From Phycisphaerae bacterium (GTDB taxonomy: Bacteria > Planctomycetota > Phycisphaerae > Sedimentisphaerales > SG8-4): DNA of 25,750 nt. Below are positions 1-7,446 of the stretch, one piece after another. Both the position numbers and the translations under genes were made by a program. The stretch covers positions 1 through 25,750 of the forward strand of contig JAUVYQ010000018.1 of the NCBI GenBank assembly GCA_030603035.1, written 5' to 3'. How positions within the stretch are numbered: the stretch's first letter is position 1; each line of letters starts with the position of its first letter. Under the pieces are notes generated by a model that worked only from the letters and a program-made list of their open reading frames with translations, searched no databases and was not told where the DNA came from.

Positions 1-1
1 C

Positions 2-67
2 TGGTATGATCTGGAGCAGAGCCGGCTCATCAGCAACATTGGCTTTGCGGGTTACCTGGGTGAATAA
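2..67 (+). CDS. 3' end of an unidentified gene (partial)
   Basis: An open frame enters from the left edge and stops at TAA (65-67). It gives a C-terminal tail of 21 residues that ends in GYLGE. I do not recognise the family from so short a piece. Its strand and position just ahead of the kinase suggest it belongs to the same sugar-use region, possibly an isomerase, transporter or glycosidase gene, but the sequence cannot decide this. The alternative is that it is a chance open frame at the window edge. Confidence 0.35.
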   Translation, partial: WYDLEQSRLISNIGFAGYLGE

Positions 68-165
68 AAGGTGGGACAAGTTATGGTCGCAACAACCATT
101 AGCAGCCTGAAAAATCCACCTACAAACTTGACGGGCACCCATACCTTCACACTTCGATTTTCGAT

Positions 166-194
166 TTGCAATAGCAAGGTATTTGGGTTATAAA
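166..194 (+). promoter_or_regulatory. Candidate sigma-70 promoter of the kinase operon
   Basis: A -35 box TTGCAA (166-171) and a -10 box TATAAA (189-194) are separated by 17 bases. Transcription would start near 201, just before the heptamer repeat array. The array would therefore lie in the 5' untranslated leader of the kinase mRNA. This is a consensus match only. Confidence 0.4.
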
Positions 195-205
195 ATCGTT
201 TCCTT

Positions 206-261
206 ACTCGATACTCGATACTCGATGCTCAATACTCGATGCTCGATGCTCGATACTCGAT
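206..261 (+). repeat. Heptamer tandem array, family A ([A/G]CTCGAT x8)
   Basis: Eight consecutive 7-base units: ACTCGAT or GCTCGAT, with one GCTCAAT. They run without interruption up to 261 and are followed by a degraded GAGAATC half. Further copies of the family lie at 8112-8178, inside a gene, and at 10631-10672. The full form is (GCTCGAT)n, a short spacer, then (GAATCGA)n, which makes a large imperfect inverted repeat. Confidence 0.85.
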
Positions 262-292
262 AAATAGAGAATCAAATAATAAGGAATTGGCG

Positions 293-1762
293 ATGGCGGA
301 AGTGAAAAAATATATCGCAGTCGACCTCGGAGCCGAGAGCGGCAGAGTGATGCTTGGCTCGGTCTCAGATGATAAAATTGCTCTCGAAGAAATCCATCGT
401 TTCAGTAACGGCCCGGTTGAAGAGCGCGGGTCGCTGCGGTGGGATTTTGACAAACTGCTATCCGAAGTTAAAACCGGCATAAGCAAAGCAGTAAAAAAGG
501 CAGGGACCCAAGTCTGGGGTATCGGCGTGGATAGCTGGGGCGTTGATTTCGGGCTGCTGGACGTCGATGGGAAACTGGTTGAAAATCCTTATCATTATCG
601 CGACAGCCGAACAGACGGGGTGATGGAAAAGGCGTTCGAGCTGATGAGCAAACGCGAAATCTATGAAAACACCGGCCTGCAGTTTATGCAGCTAAACTCG
701 GTCTATCAACTTCTTGCGATGCGTTTAGGCAGCTCGGCTGCGCTGGCCAAGTCGAAGACCCTGATTTTTATCGCTGATTTGTTCTCCTACCATTTGTGCG
801 GTAAGATTTACGGCGAATACAGTCTTGCGAGCACGTCACAATTGATGGATATGAGAACGGGTCAATGGTCAAGAGAAATTTTCGATAAACTTTCTTTGCC
901 GATTGATATTATGCCAAGAATCGTGGAGCCGGGGACGGTTGTGGGGCAGTTGAGCGCCAGGATTGGAAATGAACTTCGCTGCGGGCCTATTCCGGTTATT
1001 GCGATTGGCTCGCACGACACGGCCTCAGCGGTTGTCGCCGTGCCGGCCGGGGAGGATAACTGGGCGTATATTTCATCAGGGACCTGGAGTCTTATAGGCA
1101 TTGAAGTGCCTGAGGCGATTGTCAACGATAAGACTTTCGCATACGAGTTCACAAACGAGGGGGGAGTTGAAAATACGATTCGGCTCTTGAAGAACATAAT
1201 GGGATTATGGCTGATTCAGGAATGCAAAAGACAATGGCAGAGAGAGGGTGTTGAGCTGTCGTATGCGGAGATGGCCGAGATGGCTCAACAAGCCAAACCG
1301 TTTGCCCGTCAAATCGACCCTGATTGCAGCGGGTTTCTTTCGCCGGGCGATATGCCGGCAAGAATAAATGATTATCTCACTGGCACAGGCCAGAAGGCAA
1401 TCGACGATAAGGGACAAATGATAAGAGCGATATTGGAAAGCCTGGCATTTAAGTATCGCTATATGGCGGAAGCTATCGAAGATATTGCGGGACAGTCGAT
1501 TGAGGTACTGCATATCGTCGGCGGCGGGATACAAAACGAACTGCTCTGTCAGTTCACGGCCAATGCGACGGGGAAAACGGTAATCACCGGGCCGATTGAG
1601 GCGACGGCGAGCGGCAATATTCTGATGCAGGCCAAGGCGACGGGCCAGATAAAAACGTTAGGCGAGGCGAGGGCAATTGTCCGCAATTCGTATGAGCTAA
1701 AAGAATATCAGCCGCAAGATATTCAGCTCTGGGAAGAAGCATACAAGAAAATTAAGAATTGA
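293..1762 (+). CDS. rhaB: Rhamnulokinase-type FGGY sugar kinase
   Basis: A cytoplasmic kinase that phosphorylates L-rhamnulose, or the related ketose L-fuculose, at O-1 using ATP. The N-terminal phosphate-binding motif IAVDLGAESGRVML is that of RhaB. The substrate-domain motif DSWGVDFGLLD, the second-domain GSHDTASAV and YISSGTWSLIG, and the RhaB-type LLKNIMGLWL are all present. At 489 residues it matches the usual RhaB length. I chose ATG 293 because AAGGA (281-285) sits at good spacing before it. The frame is open further upstream to 239, but that part only translates the heptamer repeat. The stop codon lies inside another repeat (1754-1781). The only sugar isomerase in the window is FucI, so the true substrate could be L-fuculose. 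It is probably co-transcribed with the next two genes. Confidence 0.9.
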   Translation: MAEVKKYIAVDLGAESGRVMLGSVSDDKIALEEIHRFSNGPVEERGSLRWDFDKLLSEVKTGISKAVKKAGTQVWGIGVDSWGVDFGLLDVDGKLVENPYHYRDSRTDGVMEKAFELMSKREIYENTGLQFMQLNSVYQLLAMRLGSSAALAKSKTLIFIADLFSYHLCGKIYGEYSLASTSQLMDMRTGQWSREIFDKLSLPIDIMPRIVEPGTVVGQLSARIGNELRCGPIPVIAIGSHDTASAVVAVPAGEDNWAYISSGTWSLIGIEVPEAIVNDKTFAYEFTNEGGVENTIRLLKNIMGLWLIQECKRQWQREGVELSYAEMAEMAQQAKPFARQIDPDCSGFLSPGDMPARINDYLTGTGQKAIDDKGQMIRAILESLAFKYRYMAEAIEDIAGQSIEVLHIVGGGIQNELLCQFTANATGKTVITGPIEATASGNILMQAKATGQIKTLGEARAIVRNSYELKEYQPQDIQLWEEAYKKIKN

Positions 1763-1781
1763 GAATTGAGAATTGAGAATT
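1754..1781 (+). repeat. Heptamer tandem array (GAGAATT x3-4)
   Basis: AAGAATT followed by three GAGAATT units. The kinase stop codon (1760-1762) lies in the first units, so the repeat supplies its last residues (IKN-stop). The period of 7 is the same as in family A, but the unit differs. Confidence 0.7.
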
Positions 1782-1795
1782 TAGAAATTGAAAAG

Positions 1796-1823
1796 GAGAT
1801 TGCTTCGCTCCGCTCGCAACGAC
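1796..1823 (+). repeat. Partial family J repeat (NDK-type)
   Basis: A GAGATTGCTTCGCTC...CGCAACGAC segment that translates as LLRSARND in one frame. Related sequence forms the arms of the 140-base element at 6966-7105. It makes the frame upstream of the PHP gene look open, so it argues against the long start at 1788. Confidence 0.6.
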
Positions 1824-1850
1824 AAGTGTGTTAGAATTGCAAAAGAAGAA

Positions 1851-3188
1851 ATGGCTTTGATAGAAGAACTTGAACGCAAGCTGGATAGTTTCGATTCCAC
1901 AGAGAGAAAAGAAGCGTTAAGCTCATTATGCGAAAAGGTTGACGCCGGCGAAATAGGTTTGCCGGAGCCGGGGACGGATGTCAACCTGCATTGTCATACG
2001 TTTTTTTCTTATAATTCGTACGGGTATTCTCCGAGCAAATTTTCGTGGCTGGCGCGGAAGCGTGGGCTGGCTGTTGCGGGAGTGGTGGACTTCGATGTTC
2101 TGGACGCTCTGGAAGAATTCCTTGAGGCGGCGCGAAAGCTCGGCCTAAAGGGATGCGGGGGGCTGGAGACGCGGGTATTTGTGCCGGAATTTTCAGATAG
2201 AGTGATGACTTCGCCCGGTGAGCCGGGTATCACGTACCATATGGGGGTCGGATTTCCGAGGGCGAGATTGGAAAGCGAACAGGAAGAGTTTTTGCTTAGT
2301 CTTCGCAAAACGGCCCAGCAGAGGAATCGGGATTTGATGGAACGGGTAAATAAGCATCTGAAGCCGGCGGAATTGGATTATGAGCGGGATGTGCTTGTTC
2401 TGACGCCGTCGGGTAATCCGACGGAGCGTCATATTTGTCTTGCATACGCGCGCAAGGCCAGAGAGGTCTTCGGTGAGACAGATTCGCTTGCTGAGTTCTG
2501 GTCTGAGAAGCTGGGCGTGGATGCCGAATCGTTAGAGCTGCCGGAAGGCGGAGATTTGCTGAATACGATTCGAGCAAAAACTATGAAGCGCGGCGGTGTC
2601 GGCTACGTCGTGCCCGATAAAGGCTCGTTTCCGTTGATGGCCGATACGAATCGGTTCGCGCTGGCGGCCGGGGCAATTCCAACTTTAACGTGGCTGGACG
2701 GCACCAGCGAAGGTGAAAAGGCCATCGAAGAGCTTCTTCGCGTGGCTATGAGCACCGGCACAGCGGCCATCAATATTATCCCGGACCGCAATTACACATC
2801 GGGCGTTAAAGGCGAAAAAATAGATAATCTCTACCAGGTGGTAGAATTGGCTGAAAAGCTGCATCTGCCCGTTGTGGTGGGAACGGAAATGAACAGCCCG
2901 GGGCAAAAATTTGTGGACAGCTTCGATAGCGAGGAACTTTCGCCGTTAGTACCGGTATTCCTGAAAGGTGCGCATATCGTTTACGCCCATTCGGTACTCC
3001 AACAAAAATGCGGGTTTGGATATAGCAGTAATTGGGCAAAGAAGAATTTCAAAAGCGCTGCGAAGAAAAATGAATTTTTCCAGGCGCTTGGGACCCGGCT
3101 CGAGCCAAAACGAGAAGATGAACTTAGCGAATTAGACGAAGCGGTCAGTCCTGAAGAAATACTGGATAAAGTCAGTGGCCGACGATGA
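1851..3188 (+). CDS. PHP-domain protein (putative metal-dependent phosphoesterase)
   Basis: A 445-residue cytoplasmic protein. The PHP signature is visible near residue 45 as LHCHTFFSYN, the HxH metal pair. Further metal-ligand candidates follow: the D of VVDFD, the GLETRVF glutamate, and a late conserved-looking GTEMNSPGQKFVD. PHP proteins hydrolyse phosphoesters with a di- or tri-metal centre. The substrate here is unknown. ATG 1851 was chosen over ATG 1788 because the extra 21 residues are a translation of a dispersed repeat; a purine-rich AGAAGAA precedes 1851. The stop overlaps the ATG at 3185 of the dehydrogenase (ATGA), which indicates translational coupling. The pairing suggests that both proteins act in the same sugar pathway. 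Confidence 0.75.
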   Translation: MALIEELERKLDSFDSTERKEALSSLCEKVDAGEIGLPEPGTDVNLHCHTFFSYNSYGYSPSKFSWLARKRGLAVAGVVDFDVLDALEEFLEAARKLGLKGCGGLETRVFVPEFSDRVMTSPGEPGITYHMGVGFPRARLESEQEEFLLSLRKTAQQRNRDLMERVNKHLKPAELDYERDVLVLTPSGNPTERHICLAYARKAREVFGETDSLAEFWSEKLGVDAESLELPEGGDLLNTIRAKTMKRGGVGYVVPDKGSFPLMADTNRFALAAGAIPTLTWLDGTSEGEKAIEELLRVAMSTGTAAINIIPDRNYTSGVKGEKIDNLYQVVELAEKLHLPVVVGTEMNSPGQKFVDSFDSEELSPLVPVFLKGAHIVYAHSVLQQKCGFGYSSNWAKKNFKSAAKKNEFFQALGTRLEPKREDELSELDEAVSPEEILDKVSGRR

Positions 3189-3202
3189 GGGAAGCAAAGC
3201 TT

Positions 3203-4879
3203 ATGGCAAACATCCCGGAAACTCAATGTGCTGTGCAGTTGGTTGGGCCGGACGAGCTTGTTTTGAATAAATCCAAAAAGGTTTTCAGGCCCGGTCGTCA
3301 CCAGATTCTTTGTCGGGTTGAGGCGGTTGGGCTTTGTTTTTCCGACCTTAAATTGCTAAAGCAATTTTCCTCGCATGTTCGCAAAAGCGAAATAGTTTCC
3401 GGCATTGACCCTGAAATACTTAAAGAGATACCCAGCTATGTTCCCGGCCAGAAGCCAACTGTGCCCGGTCATGAAACGGTGGTGAGAATTGAAGCGGTTG
3501 GGCCCGGCGTGGAGGACTTTAAGGAAGGCGAGCGTTACCTGGTTCAGACTGATTACCGCTGGCTTAAGACTGCCAGCTCTAACGGCGCCTTCGGTTATAA
3601 CTTTGAAGGAGCTCTTCAGGAATACGTGCTGATGGATGAAAGGGTAATCACTTCTCCGGAAAGCGAGTCAATGCTGATACCGGTTTCGGAAGAGCTATCG
3701 GCCTCTGCAATAGCTCTGGTGGAGCCGTGGGCGTGCGTTGAAGATGCGTATGCCTCCAGAGAACGCACGAGTTTAAGAACAGACGGCCAGATGCTCGTTG
3801 TTGCCGATGCGGAGGTGAGCGAAGATGTTTTTGGAAATTTGTTTAATCGTTATGGCAGGCCGGCTGAAATAACGTGGGTTACAGTAGGGGCGGTTCGCAA
3901 ACCGCCCGTACTAAAATTGGATATGCCCGTTAAAAGAAGCGCAAACATATCAGGGCTTATCGATGCCGGTTATGACGATGTAATCTATTTCGGCTCCGAG
4001 GCGAATACCGTCGAGGCGTTGTTTGCAAAGGTTGCTGCAGGAGGACTCTTGAACATCGTTCTTTGCGGCGGTAAATTCGACAGAGATGTTGTTACAATGG
4101 TTGGCCGAGTTCACTACGGCGGTATTCGCATAGTGGGCGCCACAGGTTGGGACCCGGCTGAGTCTATGGAAGTAATTCCCGAGGCCGATGAAATCCGGCC
4201 CGGTGATAAGATTAATGTTATCGGTGCGGGCGGCCCGATGGGTATGATGCACGTGATACGAAATATCTGTCAGGACATCGAAGGTATCAGCGTTTTTGCA
4301 GGGGATTTGGATGACAACAGATTAGCCACGTTGACAAGAATCGCTGCACCTTTAGCTAAGAAAAATGGGGTTAAATATAAATCGTACAACCCCACGAAAG
4401 AGAAAATTGCGGGACCTTTTGACTACACGGTTTTGATGGTTCCGGTACCTGATTTGGTTGCTGCTTCGGTGCGCAGCGCCGCTGAACGGGGCATAATAAA
4501 CATCTTTGCGGGCATTGCCGCCACGGTTACAGGGGAGATTGACCTTGATGCTTACATAGAGAAACGATTATATTTCATAGGGACGAGCGGCTCAACTTTA
4601 GATGATATGAAACGAGTGTTGGCGAAAGTGGAAGCCGCCCGGCTCGATACCAACGTTTCTGTTGCGGCTGTTTGTGGACTCGACAGCGCTGCTGAAGGAA
4701 TCCGGGCGATTGAAAAACGGCTGATAGCGGGCAAGATTATTGTATATCCTGCCTGCAGAGGGTTAGGACTGGTGCGGTTGGAGGAGCTGAACGTTAAGAT
4801 GCCGGAAGTTGCTGAGTGTCTCAGTGACGGGTTGTGGACGAGGGAAGCGGAACAGGCGCTTCTGGGAAAGTATCAATAA
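3203..4879 (+). CDS. Zinc-type (MDR superfamily) alcohol dehydrogenase-like protein
   Basis: A 558-residue protein, much longer than the usual 340-370 of the MDR family. The GroES-like domain carries the catalytic-zinc region GLCFSDL, equivalent to GxCxTDxH, and the PGHE motif. A large segment follows. The NAD(P)-binding Rossmann motif VIGAGGPMG comes only near residue 345. The residues between may form a second Rossmann-like unit. Residues of about 228-236 are encoded by a palindromic repeat (3884-3911) that interrupts the gene in frame. The start is uncertain. ATG 3203 has GAGGG upstream, while ATG 3185 overlaps the PHP stop. Its place in the operon suggests oxidation or reduction of a deoxysugar, or of lactaldehyde. 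That substrate is an inference. Confidence 0.75.
   Translation: MANIPETQCAVQLVGPDELVLNKSKKVFRPGRHQILCRVEAVGLCFSDLKLLKQFSSHVRKSEIVSGIDPEILKEIPSYVPGQKPTVPGHETVVRIEAVGPGVEDFKEGERYLVQTDYRWLKTASSNGAFGYNFEGALQEYVLMDERVITSPESESMLIPVSEELSASAIALVEPWACVEDAYASRERTSLRTDGQMLVVADAEVSEDVFGNLFNRYGRPAEITWVTVGAVRKPPVLKLDMPVKRSANISGLIDAGYDDVIYFGSEANTVEALFAKVAAGGLLNIVLCGGKFDRDVVTMVGRVHYGGIRIVGATGWDPAESMEVIPEADEIRPGDKINVIGAGGPMGMMHVIRNICQDIEGISVFAGDLDDNRLATLTRIAAPLAKKNGVKYKSYNPTKEKIAGPFDYTVLMVPVPDLVAASVRSAAERGIINIFAGIAATVTGEIDLDAYIEKRLYFIGTSGSTLDDMKRVLAKVEAARLDTNVSVAAVCGLDSAAEGIRAIEKRLIAGKIIVYPACRGLGLVRLEELNVKMPEVAECLSDGLWTREAEQALLGKYQ
3884..3911 (+). repeat. Palindromic repeat K, in frame inside the MDR gene
   Basis: The arms GTAGGGGCGGTT (3884-3895) and AACCGCCCGTAC (3900-3911) pair with one mismatch around a 4-base loop. 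The translation (VGAVRKPPVL) has no place in an MDR fold that I recognise. Similar GTAGGGGCGGTT hairpins are known to me as dispersed repeats in many bacterial genomes. Confidence 0.75.
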
Positions 4880-5038
4880 TTTGTGCAAAAATGCGTAAGT
4901 AACTTGCTTTTTGCGCGCATAATGCCTTATGGGGACCGGTACCAGAGAAAAATATTCGAAAAAGTGGGCTAAACAGAAGCACAATATTTGTAAATGTTTC
5001 GTAAAAGAGCTTAACTGTTATTTTACATACGTTTTACT

Positions 5039-5066
5039 TTGTTCGCAATCGGCGCTGTTGTATAAT
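5039..5066 (+). promoter_or_regulatory. Candidate sigma-70 promoter of the DUF4139 gene
   Basis: TTGTTC (5039-5044) and a perfect TATAAT (5061-5066), 16 bases apart. Transcription would start near 5073, giving a 44-base leader with AAAGG (5104-5108) as ribosome site. The 237-base gap 4880-5116 holds nothing else clear, apart from a weak GCAAAAA/TTTTTGC inverted repeat just after the MDR gene. Confidence 0.5.
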
Positions 5067-5116
5067 TGATTTACTTCGAGAACTTATTTTAAAACCTTTT
5101 TTGAAAGGCGCTGAAA

Positions 5117-6931
5117 ATGGAAAAGAAGAGACAAAGTTTAATTTGGGCAGTTGTGGTAATTTGGCTTCTGGCAGCAGCCGGCTTTGCGGAGGTGCCGAGG
5201 ACAACCGGGGCCATCTCAGAAGTAACGGTTTACCGCGGCCAGGCGCTGGTGACACGCAGCGTCGATGTTGATTTGCCGGCGGGTACTTCCGAACTAATCG
5301 TTACGGACCTGCCGGCCAGGATTGTTCCCGAAAGTCTCTATGCCCAGACCTTGGATGATATTAAGGTGCTGAGCGTGAGGTATCGGGAAAAAGCAGTCAA
5401 GGAAGACACACGGGAGGAAGTGAAAGAACTCGAAGAGCAAATTGAAGAGATAAGAAATCAAATTTTTCGCACGGAACAAGACCGACATCACGCGGAATTA
5501 TTATGGCAACACTATGAACCATTTTGGAAATTAACTATAGATGCTGCCAAACCGGATTTGAACCGGGCACTGCTGCAGGCTGAACCAATTGAAAATCTGA
5601 CGACACATCTTGAATCCAAATGGATACAGTGGCATCAGGAGAAAATTGAACTGCAGCTTGCCAAAAACAAGCTTGAAAAGGAGTTGGGACTTCTCAATCG
5701 CAAACGCAAGGAGCTTGATGCCAGCCGGGCTCGGACCGAGCGCGAAGCGGTGCTGTTCATCAACAATGAAGGCGAGAAAAAAGCCACCATAGACTTGAGC
5801 TATCTGGTAAATGGAGCTAATTGGCTTCCAAAGTACAACTTCAGAGCTGAGCCTAACAAATCAAACGTCCTGATTGAGTACAACGCGGTGGTCAACCAGA
5901 CCAGCGGTGAAGACTGGGATGGCGTGGCTTTAAGCCTTTCCACTGCCGAGCCGACTATGGTAGCGGCACCTCCGGTTCTTGAACCGATGCTGGTGGAGCT
6001 TGCTCCCGGGGCAGCAGCAGGTATGGGAATACCCAGAATTCGGAGTGAGTCAAAGGCGAGGCCTGTTAGCGACAGCAGAGAGCAGGCTCAACAAGAAGGG
6101 GTGGTATATCGTGATATCAGCGGCAGATTTAAAGAAAATATAAAGCGGAGGCAAAAAGTAGCCCAGAGAGGCAACTTTGCGAATGCAGAGCTTAATATGT
6201 TGGCGGTTGGCCAGCAGATGATGGAGTTTCAGGCAGATAAGAAAGCTGTGCAAATTATGAAAAAGCAGGCGGTAAAGTTTGCACGGACAGAGGGTGTCAG
6301 TGTTTCATACGACCTGGCTGGTAAGCTTACGCTGCCCAGCCGAACAGACCAGCAGCTCGTGAACATTGCAACAATTACCGCTAAGGCTGAATTTACTATG
6401 ATTGCTACTCCCTTGCTGACCGATTACGTTTACCGGCAGGCGGAGTTGCTTAACGACAGCGATACTATTCTTTTAGCCGGACAGGCCAGTATGTTCCGCA
6501 ACGGCGAATTCGTCGGCAAAAGCCAGTTGCCAATAGTTACCATCGGTGAAAAATTCACGGCCGGCTTCGGTATAGATTCCCAGGTTCAGGTGGCCAGGGA
6601 GCTTGAAGACAAGAAGACCCGCATCCAGGGCGGAAACCGTATCGATACATACCACTACCGTATTGCTCTGAGCAATTACAAAAATACCGCTGTCGAATTG
6701 CGATTGCTGGACCGCCTGCCCTACACGGATGACGATTCCATCAAAATAGAACTTGAGAAAACCGAACCCGAGTTGAGCAAAGACGGCGAATACCTGCGTA
6801 CCGCCCGGAAGAAGGGTATTTTACGCTGGGACCTGAATCTTGCGCCGAACACTGTCAACGAGAGCGCAACCGTTGTAAAATATAGCTTCACGATGGAGTA
6901 CGACAAGAACATGCAAATCCAGCCCCGCTGA
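5117..6931 (+). CDS. Secreted DUF4140/DUF4139 (MuiA-like) protein
   Basis: A 604-residue exported protein. Residues 1-24 form a signal peptide: a KKR n-region, a hydrophobic core, and cleavage near GFA-EV. Next come an N-terminal DUF4140-like beta domain with the typical ISEVTVYRGQALVTRS opening, a long charged coiled coil (about 95-190) rich in E, K and Q, and the large DUF4139 beta-rich domain with WLPKYNF and SGEDWDGVALSLSTAEP. The family is called mucoidy inhibitor A in some annotations, but its molecular role is unknown. The gene has its own promoter. It interrupts the sugar genes without an obvious link to them. Confidence 0.8.
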   Translation: MEKKRQSLIWAVVVIWLLAAAGFAEVPRTTGAISEVTVYRGQALVTRSVDVDLPAGTSELIVTDLPARIVPESLYAQTLDDIKVLSVRYREKAVKEDTREEVKELEEQIEEIRNQIFRTEQDRHHAELLWQHYEPFWKLTIDAAKPDLNRALLQAEPIENLTTHLESKWIQWHQEKIELQLAKNKLEKELGLLNRKRKELDASRARTEREAVLFINNEGEKKATIDLSYLVNGANWLPKYNFRAEPNKSNVLIEYNAVVNQTSGEDWDGVALSLSTAEPTMVAAPPVLEPMLVELAPGAAAGMGIPRIRSESKARPVSDSREQAQQEGVVYRDISGRFKENIKRRQKVAQRGNFANAELNMLAVGQQMMEFQADKKAVQIMKKQAVKFARTEGVSVSYDLAGKLTLPSRTDQQLVNIATITAKAEFTMIATPLLTDYVYRQAELLNDSDTILLAGQASMFRNGEFVGKSQLPIVTIGEKFTAGFGIDSQVQVARELEDKKTRIQGGNRIDTYHYRIALSNYKNTAVELRLLDRLPYTDDDSIKIELEKTEPELSKDGEYLRTARKKGILRWDLNLAPNTVNESATVVKYSFTMEYDKNMQIQPR

Positions 6932-6965
6932 TAGGCAGTGCTCTTTCACAACTCAATTGACTGGC

Positions 6966-7105
6966 GTCATTGCGAACGAAAAGAGCCTTTAGCCCTGAGC
7001 GAAATGAGCTTGCCCTGAGCGCAGTCGAAGGGTCGAAGGGGAAGCAATCTCTATCGTTTGATACCATGAGATTGCCACGGCCTGCTTTGCAGGCCTCGCA
7101 ATGAC
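6966..7105. repeat. Family J palindromic element, 140 bases
   Basis: It is bounded by perfect 10-base inverted ends, GTCATTGCGA (6966-6975) and TCGCAATGAC (7096-7105). An inner hairpin GGCCTGC-TTT-GCAGGCC occupies 7079-7095. The interior repeats GAGC/CTTGCCCTGAGC motifs. It is non-coding and lies in the 515-base gap 6932-7446. Confidence 0.75.
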
Positions 7106-7205
7106 CCCGCACCAAATTACGGCAAAAGACTATTTTGTGCGGGGCAAGCATTAGTGCAATACGAGATACGAAAATTTGCAAGGGAAAAGTGAGGTAGAAA
7201 AATTT

Positions 7206-7415
7206 ACCGCGGAGAACGCCGAGAGCGCAGAGCAAGAATTAAAAGAGAATAATTAGACGCACCTGTGCCTGCGTAACCTGTGCAGGCAACCACAGGAGCA
7301 GGCAGATTACGCTGATTAACGCAGATGTTTAATAATTTTTATCTTTCAGCGCAATCTGCGAAATCAGCGTCAAAAAAATAAAACTAATCTCTGCGTGCTC
7401 TGCGAACTCGGCGGT
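7206..7415. repeat. Family B palindromic element with two other repeats nested in it
   Basis: The left arm (7206-7232, starting ACCGCGGAGAACGCCGAGAG) and right arm (7389-7415, ending CTCTGCGAACTCGGCGGT) are inverted. Between them lie a family C piece (7258-7303) and a family D inverted repeat (ACGCTGATTAACGCAGAT at 7309-7326 against ATCTGCGAAATCAGCGT at 7354-7370). The 25 bases 7398-7422 are identical to 10847-10871 and to 11478-11502. No gene is seen in this gap. Confidence 0.75.
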
Positions 7416-7446
7416 AAAAAAATGTTAACAGATTGCAAATGCGAAA

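Noticed and set aside
84..194. 36-codon ORF between the first partial gene and the kinase
   Set aside because: No ribosome site, no motif, and it overlaps the likely promoter.
206..281. CRISPR array
   Set aside because: The units are 7-base tandem repeats with no spacers, and no cas genes are near.
239..292. Kinase start at ATG 239
   Set aside because: The 18 extra residues are a translation of the heptamer array. ATG 293 has a good ribosome site and begins the family sequence.
4890..4915. Intrinsic terminator after the MDR gene
   Set aside because: The GCAAAAA/TTTTTGC pairing is AT-rich and weak, and the T run lies inside the stem rather than after it.
6932..7446. A gene in the gap between the DUF4139 protein and the aldolase
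   Set aside because: The only frames translate palindromic repeats and have no ribosome site.
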